Part shown: piece by piece, positions 39,271-47,849 of the stretch
Numbering within the stretch: the first letter of the stretch is position 1
Layout of the letters: the number at the start of each line of letters is the position of its first letter
Source: Villigracilis sp900696595
GTDB taxonomy: Bacteria > Chloroflexota > Anaerolineae > Anaerolineales > Villigracilaceae
Length of the DNA stretch: 50,542 bases
Reading direction: 5' to 3'
Assembly (NCBI GenBank): GCA_030263615.1
Contig: SZPH01000016.1
Location: 1-50,542 of the forward strand
Made by a program: the position numbers and the translations under genes
Notes under the pieces: model-generated
What the model was told of the DNA's origin: nothing
The model's database searches: none
Seen by the model: only the letters and a program-made list of their open reading frames with translations

Positions 39271-39927
39271 TCACGGTTGCAAGACAACGAAATTATCGAA
39301 GATGACGTCCACGCCGGGGGCGCCGAAACTGCCCGCAATGATCCCGACGTCGCCGGAGGTCAACGCGGCATCCTGAACCTGCGCGATCTGGCTGCCGTTC
39401 ACAAAAAAGGTGAGCGTATCCCCCGCGCAATCGGCGCGCAGGTGGTTGATGGCAAGCCCCTTGTTGATGCTGGCGGAAGGGAGCATCTCGCTCTGACCGA
39501 GCAGAGCCGCCTGCCCGTCCTTGAACAAGCCCATGCCATAATAGCCGTCGCTGGTGACGATGAAGAAGTAGTAATCGCCGTCGCTGTAGCGGCATAGCAC
39601 GCCGATGCGGTTCTCGTCGGGCCCCGCCAGTTTGCCGGTGTCCACTTCCACGCGTACATCGGTGAAGTTGCGGCGCGGAGTCGCCCAAAAATTCGTCTGC
39701 AAGGAATTGACAAGGATGCGATAGCCGCCGGAGTAGTAATCCATCACGCCCTCAGTCACGAGCAGGCGGTCCCAGCCGGTGATGGGTTGGGCGAAGTCGT
39801 CCTGGAAGAGGACAGAACCGGCAGATTGCGTCGGCGCGGGAGATTGCGGTTGATCTGCGGCAGGGGCGCCAGAGCAGGCGGCAAGCAGAAATAAGATTGC
39901 GAGAGCGATGGATGAGAAACGATTCAT
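39271..39927 (-). CDS. Lipoprotein with a concanavalin/laminin-G-like domain
   Basis: 218 residues, lipobox LLAAC (Cys about 18), short Pro/Gln linker. The mature domain (about 40-218) resembles the jelly-roll domains of the 3-keto-disaccharide hydrolase (DUF1080) or LamG type: VLFQDDFAQPITGWDRL, NRIGVLCRYSDGDYYFFIVT, NHLRADCAGDTLTFFVNGSQ and GDVGIIAGSFGAPGVDVIFD. Such domains usually bind glycans. It is exposed on the surface. The gene is downstream of the TPR protein on the same strand (18-base gap), so they form a pair. TAAAAT lies about seven bases before the ATG, another possible leaderless start. Confidence 0.75.
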   Translation of the reverse strand: MNRFSSIALAILFLLAACSGAPAADQPQSPAPTQSAGSVLFQDDFAQPITGWDRLLVTEGVMDYYSGGYRILVNSLQTNFWATPRRNFTDVRVEVDTGKLAGPDENRIGVLCRYSDGDYYFFIVTSDGYYGMGLFKDGQAALLGQSEMLPSASINKGLAINHLRADCAGDTLTFFVNGSQIAQVQDAALTSGDVGIIAGSFGAPGVDVIFDNFVVLQP

Positions 39928-39945
39928 GAGCGTGATTTTATCATT

Positions 39946-41337
39946 CTACGGAAAATACTTTTCAAGCAACTGCCGCGCGGTTTCGGCATAAACGCCGGCG
40001 CCCTCCGAATCGCGCGCGAAGACGAGAGAGTTGTACGCCGCTGCGCGGTCGCCCTGCGCGAGATAAGTCATGGCAAGGTGAATGTGCGCTGGGAAATATT
40101 CGGGCGAGCGTTCGATGGCGGAAAGCAAAACCCCTTCGGCGCTGGCGAAACGTCGGGTTGACAGATAAAGATAACCGAGCGTATCCAACACAACCGGGTC
40201 CTCCGGCGCGAGCAAAGCGGCTTGTTGCGCGGCGGGTAAGCCGACCTCTTCCAACTGCGCGTTATAGTCCGCGCAAAAGAGAGCGAGCAGACGCCAATAA
40301 TCCGGGACGGCGGGCGCAAGTTCGACGGCGCGTTGATAGGCTTTAAGCGCCGCCACCAGGTCGCCGGTTTTGGAATACGCTTCGCCAACCCCCGCCTGCC
40401 ACTGTGGATTGTCCGGTTCGATGCCCGCCGCGATGAGGTACTCCGCCAGCATTTGTTCATGTTTTCCCCGCCGACTCCAATATAAGGCGCGCAGTGCGCG
40501 GACGTCCGCCGATTGGCGATTCAACGAAAGGGCGCGATTAAGTTCTTCGGTTCCATCGCCGCCCGTCTGCTGTTTCGCTTCCCCAAGCCATGCCCACGCC
40601 TCGGCGTTTTTTTCGTCGAGCCGAACCGCCTGTTCGAAAGCGAATTTCGCCAGTTCCCAATCCTGCACCAAGCCGAACGCCTGCCCGATCACGACCTTTT
40701 TCATGGATTCGCTTGTTTGCAAATCGGAGACAGCCAGGGCGGCGCGCAAGGTCTGGATGGCCGAATCCGCTTTGGGATTAAGAGTCGAGGCGCGGCTCAA
40801 TTCGGGAATCGCGGCTTGGGGGTCGAAGAGAGTCAACAGCAAGCCGAGTCGGTAGGCGGCGTAGGCGTCCGATGAATCCAAGCGAGTCTGCTTCTCGAGG
40901 GCGAGGCGTTCCGACTCCCAGTCTTTGTTGTCGCGATGGATGTAGGCAAGCAAGGCGAACAGGCGGGCAGATTCGACCTGCGCGGCGCCGTCGCTGCAAA
41001 CGGCAAGCGCGGACGCGTCGTCGAGTTGGATGCGGGCTGTGCAATGCCAAACCCAGCCTTCCTCGGTAAGGGTCGAGGATTTTGCAAAGTATTCGTCGGC
41101 GGCTGGGAAATCGTCCGCCTGCGCGGCGGCGATGCCGGCTTGTTCGTACAGGTCGTCGCGCCAGAAAAATATCCGCGCGGCGCGCTCATAAAATTCTGCG
41201 GCTTCCTTGTACTCCCCGCGTTCCCGCGTTTCCTCCGCCCGCTTCAAGGCGGAGACGCCGGAAAGAATCATGGACGCGACCGCCGCCAGGACCAGGAGAG
41301 CCGCGACCCAATATGGATTTATCCTCCATCTCAGCAT
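39946..41337 (-). CDS. Membrane-anchored TPR-repeat protein
   Basis: 463 residues. One N-terminal helix (YWVAALLVLAAVASMILSGV) is followed by many tetratricopeptide repeats: RGEYKEAAEFYERAARIF, QADDFPAADEYFAKSSTL, LVQDWELAKFAFEQAVRLDE, TGDLVAALKAYQRAVELAP and STRRFASAEGVLLSAIERSP. TPR arrays bind other proteins. The soluble part may lie outside the cytoplasm. It is divergent from the histidine-kinase-like gene with about 50 bp between, and both have -10 boxes 7-9 bases before the ATG (here TAGAAT at 41345-41350). Its partner is unknown; assembly of cell-envelope complexes is one possibility. Confidence 0.85.
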   Translation of the reverse strand: MLRWRINPYWVAALLVLAAVASMILSGVSALKRAEETRERGEYKEAAEFYERAARIFFWRDDLYEQAGIAAAQADDFPAADEYFAKSSTLTEEGWVWHCTARIQLDDASALAVCSDGAAQVESARLFALLAYIHRDNKDWESERLALEKQTRLDSSDAYAAYRLGLLLTLFDPQAAIPELSRASTLNPKADSAIQTLRAALAVSDLQTSESMKKVVIGQAFGLVQDWELAKFAFEQAVRLDEKNAEAWAWLGEAKQQTGGDGTEELNRALSLNRQSADVRALRALYWSRRGKHEQMLAEYLIAAGIEPDNPQWQAGVGEAYSKTGDLVAALKAYQRAVELAPAVPDYWRLLALFCADYNAQLEEVGLPAAQQAALLAPEDPVVLDTLGYLYLSTRRFASAEGVLLSAIERSPEYFPAHIHLAMTYLAQGDRAAAYNSLVFARDSEGAGVYAETARQLLEKYFP

Positions 41338-41371
41338 GATTTCAATTCTAAGCGATAATCATGAACTGGCG

Positions 41372-41377
41372 TATAAT
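41372..41377 (+). promoter_or_regulatory. -10 box of the histidine-kinase-like gene
   Basis: TATAAT, nine bases (CGCGCTTGA) before the ATG at 41387. No ribosome site; leaderless start probable. No clear -35. Confidence 0.45.
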
Positions 41378-41386
41378 CGCGCTTGA

Positions 41387-43729
41387 ATGAGCGAATTCAT
41401 ACAATTGGTTTTGACTCAATTGACCGTGCCGCCGGGCGATCTTATCTACTATATCGTCCTGGCGTTCGTGGTCGCAAGCGCCCTGCAATCGGCATTCAAT
41501 CACTGGCGGGCGAGCGAATTCCCGCAGGCGAAGCGCGCTTTTATCGGGCTGGGGATCCTGCTGGGCGCGCAGATCTTCATGTTCCTCTTCAGCGGGTTGG
41601 GGTGGCAGGAACTTGTGGATCCGAAAGCCGTCCTGCCGCCGTTGGATCGCGCCTTTATCGCCTTTAGCATCGTCTGGATCACCTGGCTGTACGGATTCCC
41701 GGAGCCGAACCGAAGCGCCGATGCCGCCGTCACACTCCTGAGCATGTTCGTATTTACGGCTTTGGGGTTAAGCCTGCTGTCCTGGAATCAGCAGATCGTC
41801 AATCCAGAGTCCGCCACCCTGACATATAACCTCACGATGGACGACATGGTCTGGCAAATCGGGTCGTTGATTCTCTCCCTGCTTGGCGTCTGCGTCCTTT
41901 TCATCCGCAAGCCGGACGGGATGTGGTTTGGCATCCTGGTCTTGTTCCTCGGCTCTCTCGGACACGCGGGGCAATTGCTCGTCGGTTTGGAGGGCGATTT
42001 CCCCGGAATCGCGCGGCTTGCTTATATGGCGGCTTTTCCGATCCTGTTGACCCTGCCCCAGCGATTCTCCACCTACGAACCGCCCCCTCCCCCGGCGGCA
42101 GTCAAACCGACGATCCGGAAGCAGGATACAAGCGGACGCCCGGAACGCCGCAGGTATAGCGCCGATCCAAAGACTTTCCACGCGCTGTTAGCGGTTGCCG
42201 CGGGGAATAATTCCACGAAGATGAGCCAGGCGATCACGCGCGCCATCGCGCAGACCATGCTCGCCGATCTGTGTTTCATGATCTACCTGACGGACGAAAC
42301 AAAGCAGATGATCATCGCCGGCGGATACGACCTGATCCGCGAAGACAGCCTCGAAGGCGGCCCGCTCTCCAAAAATTCAATTCCCATGCTGGCGAATTCG
42401 ATCCAGCGCGGGCGGCCCCTGCGCCTGCCCGCCAGCAGCACCTCGGCGGACATCAAGGGACTTGGCGATATTCTCGGGATGACCAATCCCGGCCACTTGC
42501 TTTACGTTCCGATTCTGACTCCAGAAAAAGAACCGCTGGGCGGCATCCTCCTGCTTTCGCCGTATTCCGACCGGACGTGGAGCGCGGAAGACCAGGCGTT
42601 TCTCGCCAACATTGCGACATCCCTCGTGCCAGCCATCCGACGCACGCAAAGGATCACTCAATTGGAAGCCGAAAGCGATATGGCGAAGGCGCGCGCGGCG
42701 GACCTTGAAAAACGCATTGACGACCTTACAAACCAGCTCGACAAAGCTCGAAACGAAGCGGATAAAAACCGCTCGACGGATGTGGCTTCGCTCATGCGCG
42801 CGCAGGAGGAATCACAGTCCATCATCGAACAGTTGCAACGAGAAAACGCCGAGTTGCGGGCGGGAAGAAATCTGCCGACCGTCCAGGCGGAGAACGAACT
42901 CAAGACGACGCTTCAAGAGATGGCAAAACTGCAAAACCAACTCGCTGAAGAACGGATGAAGACGCTTGGGCTGGAAAGGGGGCAGATTGCGGCGAAGAAC
43001 GCCGAACAGGCGGAAGTCATCGCCTCGATCTCGCAGGAACTGCGCCAGCCGCTCTCCTCCATCGTCGGTTATACCGATCTGCTCCTCGGCGAATCGGTGG
43101 GCATTCTGGGCGCATTGCAAAGAAAATTCGTGGATCGCATCAAAGTCTCGACGGAGCGCATTCGCAGCCTGACCGACGACATGATCCAGATCACGACCCT
43201 CGCCACCGACCTGAACGAACTGAAACCTGAAACGGTGGACTTGAACGGCATCATAGACAACGCCATGTCGTACACCAGTTCGCAGATTCGCGAGAAGAAT
43301 ATCTCCATTCATCTCGAAGTCCCCAAATCGCTCGCTTCCATTCATGCGGATCGCGAAGCGCTCCAGCAGATCCTGATTCATTTACTGCAAAACGCCGGGG
43401 CGGCGACCCCCCACGAAGGGACGATCCGACTCAAACTCCAGACCCGAAGCGAGGATGGGATGGAATACATCCTGATCCAGGTGACAGATATGGGCGGAGG
43501 GATCGCTTCGGAAGACCTGCCTCGAGTCTTCACGCGCCTTTACCGCGCCGATAATGTCCTAATTCAAGGAGTGGGGGACACCGGCGTGGGTTTGTCCATC
43601 GCCAAAACCCTGACCGAAGCCCAGCATGGACGCATCTGGGTCGAAAGCGTCAAAGGCGCCGGCTCCACATTCAGCGTATTGCTCCCCATCTCCGGCGAAA
43701 AGCTGGCGGAAAAACTGAAAAGGAAATAG
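41387..43729 (+). CDS. 7TM-GAF histidine-kinase-like protein lacking the phospho-acceptor His
   Basis: 780 residues. Seven hydrophobic segments occupy about residues 10-220 (for example YYIVLAFVVASALQSAF, FIGLGILLGAQIFMFLF, WFGILVLFLGSLGHAGQLLV). A GAF domain (about 265-425) and a coiled coil (about 430-540) follow. The dimerisation H-box reads ASISQELRQPLSSIVGY: Gln 550 (codon CAG) stands where the phosphorylated His is expected (SHELR). The ATPase domain looks intact: N box HLLQNAGAATP, G1 DMGGGIASEDLP, G2 GDTGVGLSIAKTL. So it could bind ATP but not autophosphorylate in the usual way. No response regulator is adjacent. It is followed after three bases by a LysM protein, then an LCP protein, which points to an envelope role. 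Confidence 0.88.
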   Translation: MSEFIQLVLTQLTVPPGDLIYYIVLAFVVASALQSAFNHWRASEFPQAKRAFIGLGILLGAQIFMFLFSGLGWQELVDPKAVLPPLDRAFIAFSIVWITWLYGFPEPNRSADAAVTLLSMFVFTALGLSLLSWNQQIVNPESATLTYNLTMDDMVWQIGSLILSLLGVCVLFIRKPDGMWFGILVLFLGSLGHAGQLLVGLEGDFPGIARLAYMAAFPILLTLPQRFSTYEPPPPPAAVKPTIRKQDTSGRPERRRYSADPKTFHALLAVAAGNNSTKMSQAITRAIAQTMLADLCFMIYLTDETKQMIIAGGYDLIREDSLEGGPLSKNSIPMLANSIQRGRPLRLPASSTSADIKGLGDILGMTNPGHLLYVPILTPEKEPLGGILLLSPYSDRTWSAEDQAFLANIATSLVPAIRRTQRITQLEAESDMAKARAADLEKRIDDLTNQLDKARNEADKNRSTDVASLMRAQEESQSIIEQLQRENAELRAGRNLPTVQAENELKTTLQEMAKLQNQLAEERMKTLGLERGQIAAKNAEQAEVIASISQELRQPLSSIVGYTDLLLGESVGILGALQRKFVDRIKVSTERIRSLTDDMIQITTLATDLNELKPETVDLNGIIDNAMSYTSSQIREKNISIHLEVPKSLASIHADREALQQILIHLLQNAGAATPHEGTIRLKLQTRSEDGMEYILIQVTDMGGGIASEDLPRVFTRLYRADNVLIQGVGDTGVGLSIAKTLTEAQHGRIWVESVKGAGSTFSVLLPISGEKLAEKLKRK

Positions 43730-43732
43730 CGA

Positions 43733-44548
43733 ATGCGAAACGCGCGCGAGTTCGGGTACGCGCTGACAGCGGCGTTGCTCTCCATTGGGTTGATGCTGGG
43801 CGCGTTGTCCATCTCTCTGGTGGGGTTCATCCCCGAAGAGGCTCCTCCGCCCACTGAAACGCCAATCGCCACGCCGATCCCCATCACTCCGACCAACACG
43901 TTTCCGCCCACGCTCACGCCGCCGTCCGACGCGGCGACTTTGACCTTCACCTCTACAAGCACAGTCGCCCAAACCGCCAATTGCCCGCTCCCCTCTGGCT
44001 GGATAACCATCACCATCGGAGCGGGAGAAACGCTCGAAAGCATCTCCGCAAGATACGGCGTGACCAAAGATTACCTGAAAAGCGTCAACTGTCTGATCAG
44101 CGATTCTCTCCTTCCGGGGACCCGGCTTAACGTGCCGAACAACGCCACCAGCACGAGCGCCGCCTGCGTCCCGGGGCGAAGCGATTGGGTGAAGAATTAC
44201 GTCGTTAAACCGGGCGACACGTTCTACAACATCGCTTACAGATATTTTACGAGCGATTACGAACTGAAACGCGTCAACTGCCGTTCCACAGACCACCTCA
44301 TCCCCGGCGAGATTCTTTGGACGCCGAACGTCGCGCCGCGGGCGCACACAAACACCCCGGCGAAAACCCAGACTGCGACAAACGATTTCACCGTCACGCC
44401 GTTGTTCACCGAACCGGGGACAATGCTCCCCTTCACCCTCACTCCTTCGGTCGTCCCGACGACGCCTCCTTCGACGCCGACATCCACCGCCACACACATC
44501 CCAACGCCGACCGTGACGGCCTTCCCCTCCGCTACAACCACGCCGTAA
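43733..44548 (+). CDS. LysM-domain cell-wall-binding protein
   Basis: 271 residues, ribosome site AAAGGAAA, starting three bases after the kinase-like gene. An N-terminal helix (ALTAALLSIGLMLGALSISL) anchors or exports it. A Thr/Pro-rich stretch is followed by two LysM domains: ITIGAGETLESISARYGVTK...LPGTRLNVP (about 87-137) and YVVKPGDTFYNIAYRYFTSD...IPGEILWTP (about 150-202). LysM binds N-acetylglucosamine polymers such as peptidoglycan. Each is preceded by a Cys (CPLPSGW, CVPGRSD), perhaps linked by disulfide. The tail is again Thr/Pro-rich. The context suggests a role with the downstream LCP protein in wall or surface-glycan assembly. Confidence 0.88.
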   Translation: MRNAREFGYALTAALLSIGLMLGALSISLVGFIPEEAPPPTETPIATPIPITPTNTFPPTLTPPSDAATLTFTSTSTVAQTANCPLPSGWITITIGAGETLESISARYGVTKDYLKSVNCLISDSLLPGTRLNVPNNATSTSAACVPGRSDWVKNYVVKPGDTFYNIAYRYFTSDYELKRVNCRSTDHLIPGEILWTPNVAPRAHTNTPAKTQTATNDFTVTPLFTEPGTMLPFTLTPSVVPTTPPSTPTSTATHIPTPTVTAFPSATTTP

Positions 44549-44576
44549 CATTAAATTCACATCGTAAAATTCATTG

Positions 44577-46076
44577 ATGAAATCGAACAGCCTCCTTATA
44601 GCGACCGCCCTGCTGGCAGTTTTTCTCTCGTCGTGCGCGCCTCAGGCGACCGAACAACCTTCCCTGCCCTTCATCCTCATCACCGCCGCGCCCAATGCAA
44701 GCCCCACCCCCACGCCGTTTCAACCCTCGCTCGCAACGCCGACCTCCATCGTTGCGATTGCAGGGGATTTAAACCCCACGCCGATTCCGATACTGCCGAC
44801 TGAGACTCCCTTCCCGACCTCTCCGCCTCCCGCCACGCCGACAGCGACAGCCTCTTTCGAGCAGTTGTTCCCCACCCAGGCCGCGCCGCCCCCCGAGTCG
44901 CCGATGGGCGACCCCGCTCCTCCACCGCCGCTCCTCACCGACAATGAGACGATCAACTTCCTGCTCATCGGCTCGGATCGCAGACCCTTCGGCTCTTCTC
45001 ATCGCACCGACACTTTGTTGATCGCTATTGTCTGGTACAAAGAAGGACAGGTCTCGCTCATCTCGGTCCCGCGCGACACCTGGCTTTACATCCCCACAGT
45101 GGGGATGCAACGCATCAACACCGCCTATCAAAGCGGGGAATTGGGCGGATATCCCGGCGGCGGGATGGGCTTGTTGAAAGATACCATCCTGCAAAACTTT
45201 GGCATCCGCATTGACCACACCGCCATGGTCGAATTCGACGGCTTTCGCCGCATCGTGGACACCCTCGGCGGGGTTGATGTGCCGGTCGCCTGCCCATACA
45301 CCGATTGGCGATTAATATCCCCCGGTCTCGACGAAAACAACGAGAATAACTGGTGGCTTTACACAGTCGGTCCCGGACAGGTTCACATGGACGGCGACCT
45401 GGCGCTGTGGTATGCGCGCTCGCGTTCAAAATCCAACGACTTTGACCGCGGGCGCCGCCAGCAGGAAGTGATCCGCACGATCTTTCAAAAGGCGCTGCAA
45501 ACGAACACGTTCAGCAAAATACCCCAACTGTATAACGATTTTTCCAGTACGGTCGTCACCGACATGAGCCTCAGCGACATGCTCAGCCTTGCGCCGTACG
45601 CGGTCAACTTTACAAACGCGAATATCCGCAGTTATTACATCCGTCCGCCTTACGTCGTCTCGTGGATGACGCCCGGCGGCGCGTCGGTGTTGCTGCCGCA
45701 GGAAGAGGCATTGAGAGGAATGTTACTCGAAGCGACGACGCTTTCCACTTACGCCGCGGCGCGGGAAAACATTGTCGTCGAAGTGCAGAACGGCTCATAT
45801 TTCGACACCATGGAAACGCTCGCTGCCTCCCGCCTGAATTATGCCGGGTACGAAACTGTGATCGGTCTTGCCGAGAACCGGGAGTACGGAAGCACCGTCC
45901 TCGTGGATTTCACCATCGCCCAGGATCCAAATCAACGCCAGACTATCCTCAATGTGTTGGGGACGTATTCCGCCAACGTCATCTCCCTGCCCGACCCGAA
46001 CAGCGCCGCGCAATATCGGGTCATCATTGGATCGGATTATCAAGCCTGTTTCAAACCGGAAGACCTCGCGCATTGA
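44577..46076 (+). CDS. LytR-CpsA-Psr (LCP) family glycopolymer transferase-like protein
   Basis: 499 residues. Starts at ATG 44577 with TAAAAT six bases upstream (no ribosome site). Lipobox SSC (Cys about 20), then a Pro/Thr linker. The LCP domain (about 120-300) has FLLIGSDRRP, RTDTLLIAIVW, VSLISVPRDTWLYIP, QRINTAYQSG, VDTLGGVDVPV and YARSRSKSNDFDRGRRQQEV, including Arg and Asp residues that bind the polyprenyl pyrophosphate head group. LCP proteins attach lipid-linked glycans to peptidoglycan or other acceptors. The C-terminal part (about 400-495, VVEVQNGSYFDTMETLAASR) is the LytR_C domain. A lipoprotein anchor instead of a transmembrane helix is somewhat unusual. Adjacent to the LysM gene and the kinase-like sensor. 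Confidence 0.9.
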   Translation: MKSNSLLIATALLAVFLSSCAPQATEQPSLPFILITAAPNASPTPTPFQPSLATPTSIVAIAGDLNPTPIPILPTETPFPTSPPPATPTATASFEQLFPTQAAPPPESPMGDPAPPPPLLTDNETINFLLIGSDRRPFGSSHRTDTLLIAIVWYKEGQVSLISVPRDTWLYIPTVGMQRINTAYQSGELGGYPGGGMGLLKDTILQNFGIRIDHTAMVEFDGFRRIVDTLGGVDVPVACPYTDWRLISPGLDENNENNWWLYTVGPGQVHMDGDLALWYARSRSKSNDFDRGRRQQEVIRTIFQKALQTNTFSKIPQLYNDFSSTVVTDMSLSDMLSLAPYAVNFTNANIRSYYIRPPYVVSWMTPGGASVLLPQEEALRGMLLEATTLSTYAAARENIVVEVQNGSYFDTMETLAASRLNYAGYETVIGLAENREYGSTVLVDFTIAQDPNQRQTILNVLGTYSANVISLPDPNSAAQYRVIIGSDYQACFKPEDLAH

Positions 46077-46123
46077 TGATGCGTAGTCTGCGTTCTTAAA
46101 CGCGACACCCGCCGGCAATTTCC

Positions 46124-46152
46124 TTGCAAAAGAGACGCGGCTGGACTATAAT
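46124..46152 (+). promoter_or_regulatory. Promoter of tRNA-Val
   Basis: TTGCAA (46124-46129), 17-base spacer, TATAAT (46147-46152). Start of the mature tRNA is 15 bases downstream. The tRNA has its own unit. Confidence 0.8.
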
Positions 46153-46166
46153 CCCGCCCGTTCATC

Positions 46167-46243
46167 GGGCGCATAGCTCAGTTGGTTAGAGCGCATGTAT
46201 CACACACATGAGGTCCGGGGTTCGAGTCCCTGTGCGCCCACCA
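46167..46243 (+). tRNA. tRNA-Val (anticodon CAC)
   Basis: Full cloverleaf: acceptor GGGCGCA/TGCGCCC, D arm GCTC...GAGC, anticodon stem CATGT/ACATG with loop ATCACAC (anticodon CAC, reads GTG), T arm CGGGG/CCCTG around TTCGAGT, discriminator A, and encoded CCA at 46241-46243. Confidence 0.95.
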
Positions 46244-46297
46244 TCAAACCATTGCTTCGGCGCTGAACCAATCCTGCGTGTGTAGTGCGGGTTGCGG

Positions 46298-46345
46298 GTC
46301 GGCAGGTTGGGATTTTGGAAGTTCCAGCCTGCCGACTTTTGCGTT
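46298..46345 (+). terminator. Terminator of the tRNA-Val transcript
   Basis: GTCGGCAGGTTGG (46298-46310) pairs with CCAGCCTGCCGAC (46324-46336) with one wobble, followed by TTTTGCGTTTT. It ends against the convergent gene at 46346. Confidence 0.8.
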
Positions 46346-47755
46346 TTATTTTCTTCGCTTTGCAACCAAGACGATTCCGAAAAAGGCGGGCAGGAGGAAG
46401 GCGCTTCCGCATAAGGGGTTGGAGGTTTCCGGCGCGGGGGTTTCCTTCGGCGCTTCGGTGGGGTGGGGCGTGGACGGCGTGGAGGTCACGGTGGGGATAA
46501 AGGTCAGGGTGGGTTGAGCAGGATACGGCGTGGGAGGAACCGGAGTGGCCGTCAGCCCGAGCAAAGTAAAACTCCCATCGTCGTTTGCCGCAACCGCTTC
46601 GGGGATTGCCCTCGAAATTTCCTCCAGCAGTTCTTTGGCGCGTTCGTTGTCCGGGTCAAGTTCGAGCGCGGTTTGAAGTTCGGAGAGAAGCGTCGGCAGA
46701 AGGTTTTCTGTGTCCGCGCCGCCGCCCCAGTAGATTTGATAAGCATACTTTGCCCACAGCAGATCGGCGTAACCGGTGTGCCAGAGCGAGTCATCCGGCA
46801 GGAGCGCGAGACATTTTTCATAGGCTTCCCTGCTCAATGCGAACAACTCCCGCCCGCCGGGATCGTCGCGCAAAAAGCCCTTCGGTAATTTGGCGGCTTC
46901 CTTGTATGCCTTCGCCAGTCTGCCCCACGCTTCGCCGTCGCTCGGGTCTCGGGCGACATTTTCTTTTTCCTTCAAAACTTTTTGCCAGAGCGCGGGATCG
47001 AGGACGGCGACTTGGATGTTGTCGGAATAGGTCGGCTCGAGATCGGTGAACGTCCAGCGGATTTCATTCCCGCTTCGGACTCCGCCCGGGGTGGATTCGC
47101 CGTACCCGGACTGTCCCGTCAGGTCGAGATTTTGCTCGTTGACTTCGTACGGCAGGCGAACGATGATCTCGGCGCTCCCAATCGTGCCGTTCCAACCCGC
47201 GCCGGTTTCGAGAATGTATTTGAACGCCTCGAAGGGATAATAACCATATCCGTTTACCGTGTAGGAGACTTCGAGTAGCACGTCTTGATTCGGCGGGAAG
47301 GCTACGTCGAAAACTGCCCAGGGAATTTCATCGCGCTCCGGGTAGGAATATTCGCTGGACGAAAAGGGCTGAATCTCGCGCCGCGTGGATACATTTTTGC
47401 CGTTGACCTTGACATTGATCGAATCAATCTCCGGGAAGTTGCCGTAGCCGTCGGAGTTGCCATTGAAGAACGAGAGCGGGAAACGCGCCGCCATTTTTTC
47501 TTCCGTCGCGCCGAGGTTGCGCATGGTGAAGGAGGCTTCCGTCTTTGCAATGGCGTTCCCGTCATTGGCAGGGTCGGCGGAGATGGTCAGGATGACCGTC
47601 TCGGAGACCATCCGCACCTCGGTGACGGATTCGCCCGGCAGGAGAGTCGTCCCCGGAGGGGCTTCGGGCGGGGCGGCATCGGCGCGGGCGGTTTGACGCG
47701 GGAAGATGAAAGCAACTATCAATAGAACGGCGAACAGGGCGAGAGTCTTTTTCAT
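46346..47755 (-). CDS. Surface protein with signal peptide, TPR-like region and C-terminal anchor
   Basis: 469 residues. The signal peptide ends ARADA. The first 240 residues are beta-rich with VTEVRMVSETVILTIS, NLGATEEKMAARFPLSFF and NVKVNGKNVST, recalling DUF4424-type or Ig-like extracellular domains. A helical region follows (SDGEAWGRLAKAYKEAA, EAYEKCLALLPDDSLWHTGY, ELQTALELDPDNERAKELLE) that looks like TPR repeats. A Pro/Thr linker leads to the C terminus: CGSAFLLPAFFGIVLVAKRRK, a short hydrophobic helix plus Arg/Lys, the layout of a sorting or anchor signal. No LPXTG is seen. It is probably held on the outer surface, role unknown. Convergent with the tRNA. Confidence 0.7.
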   Translation of the reverse strand: MKKTLALFAVLLIVAFIFPRQTARADAAPPEAPPGTTLLPGESVTEVRMVSETVILTISADPANDGNAIAKTEASFTMRNLGATEEKMAARFPLSFFNGNSDGYGNFPEIDSINVKVNGKNVSTRREIQPFSSSEYSYPERDEIPWAVFDVAFPPNQDVLLEVSYTVNGYGYYPFEAFKYILETGAGWNGTIGSAEIIVRLPYEVNEQNLDLTGQSGYGESTPGGVRSGNEIRWTFTDLEPTYSDNIQVAVLDPALWQKVLKEKENVARDPSDGEAWGRLAKAYKEAAKLPKGFLRDDPGGRELFALSREAYEKCLALLPDDSLWHTGYADLLWAKYAYQIYWGGGADTENLLPTLLSELQTALELDPDNERAKELLEEISRAIPEAVAANDDGSFTLLGLTATPVPPTPYPAQPTLTFIPTVTSTPSTPHPTEAPKETPAPETSNPLCGSAFLLPAFFGIVLVAKRRK

Positions 47756-47836
47756 GTCTGTCTCCTCGATTTGTCATCCAAATATACACAGCCGATACGC
47801 ATCGGTCAACTGGACATAAGCGCCAGACAAAGGCGG

Positions 47837-47842
47837 TATAAT
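47837..47842 (+). promoter_or_regulatory. -10 box of the toxin-antitoxin operon
   Basis: TATAAT, seven bases (TTGGAGC) before the ATG at 47850. The GGAG in the spacer is too near the ATG to be ideal; leaderless initiation is possible. Confidence 0.4.
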
Positions 47843-47849
47843 TTGGAGC

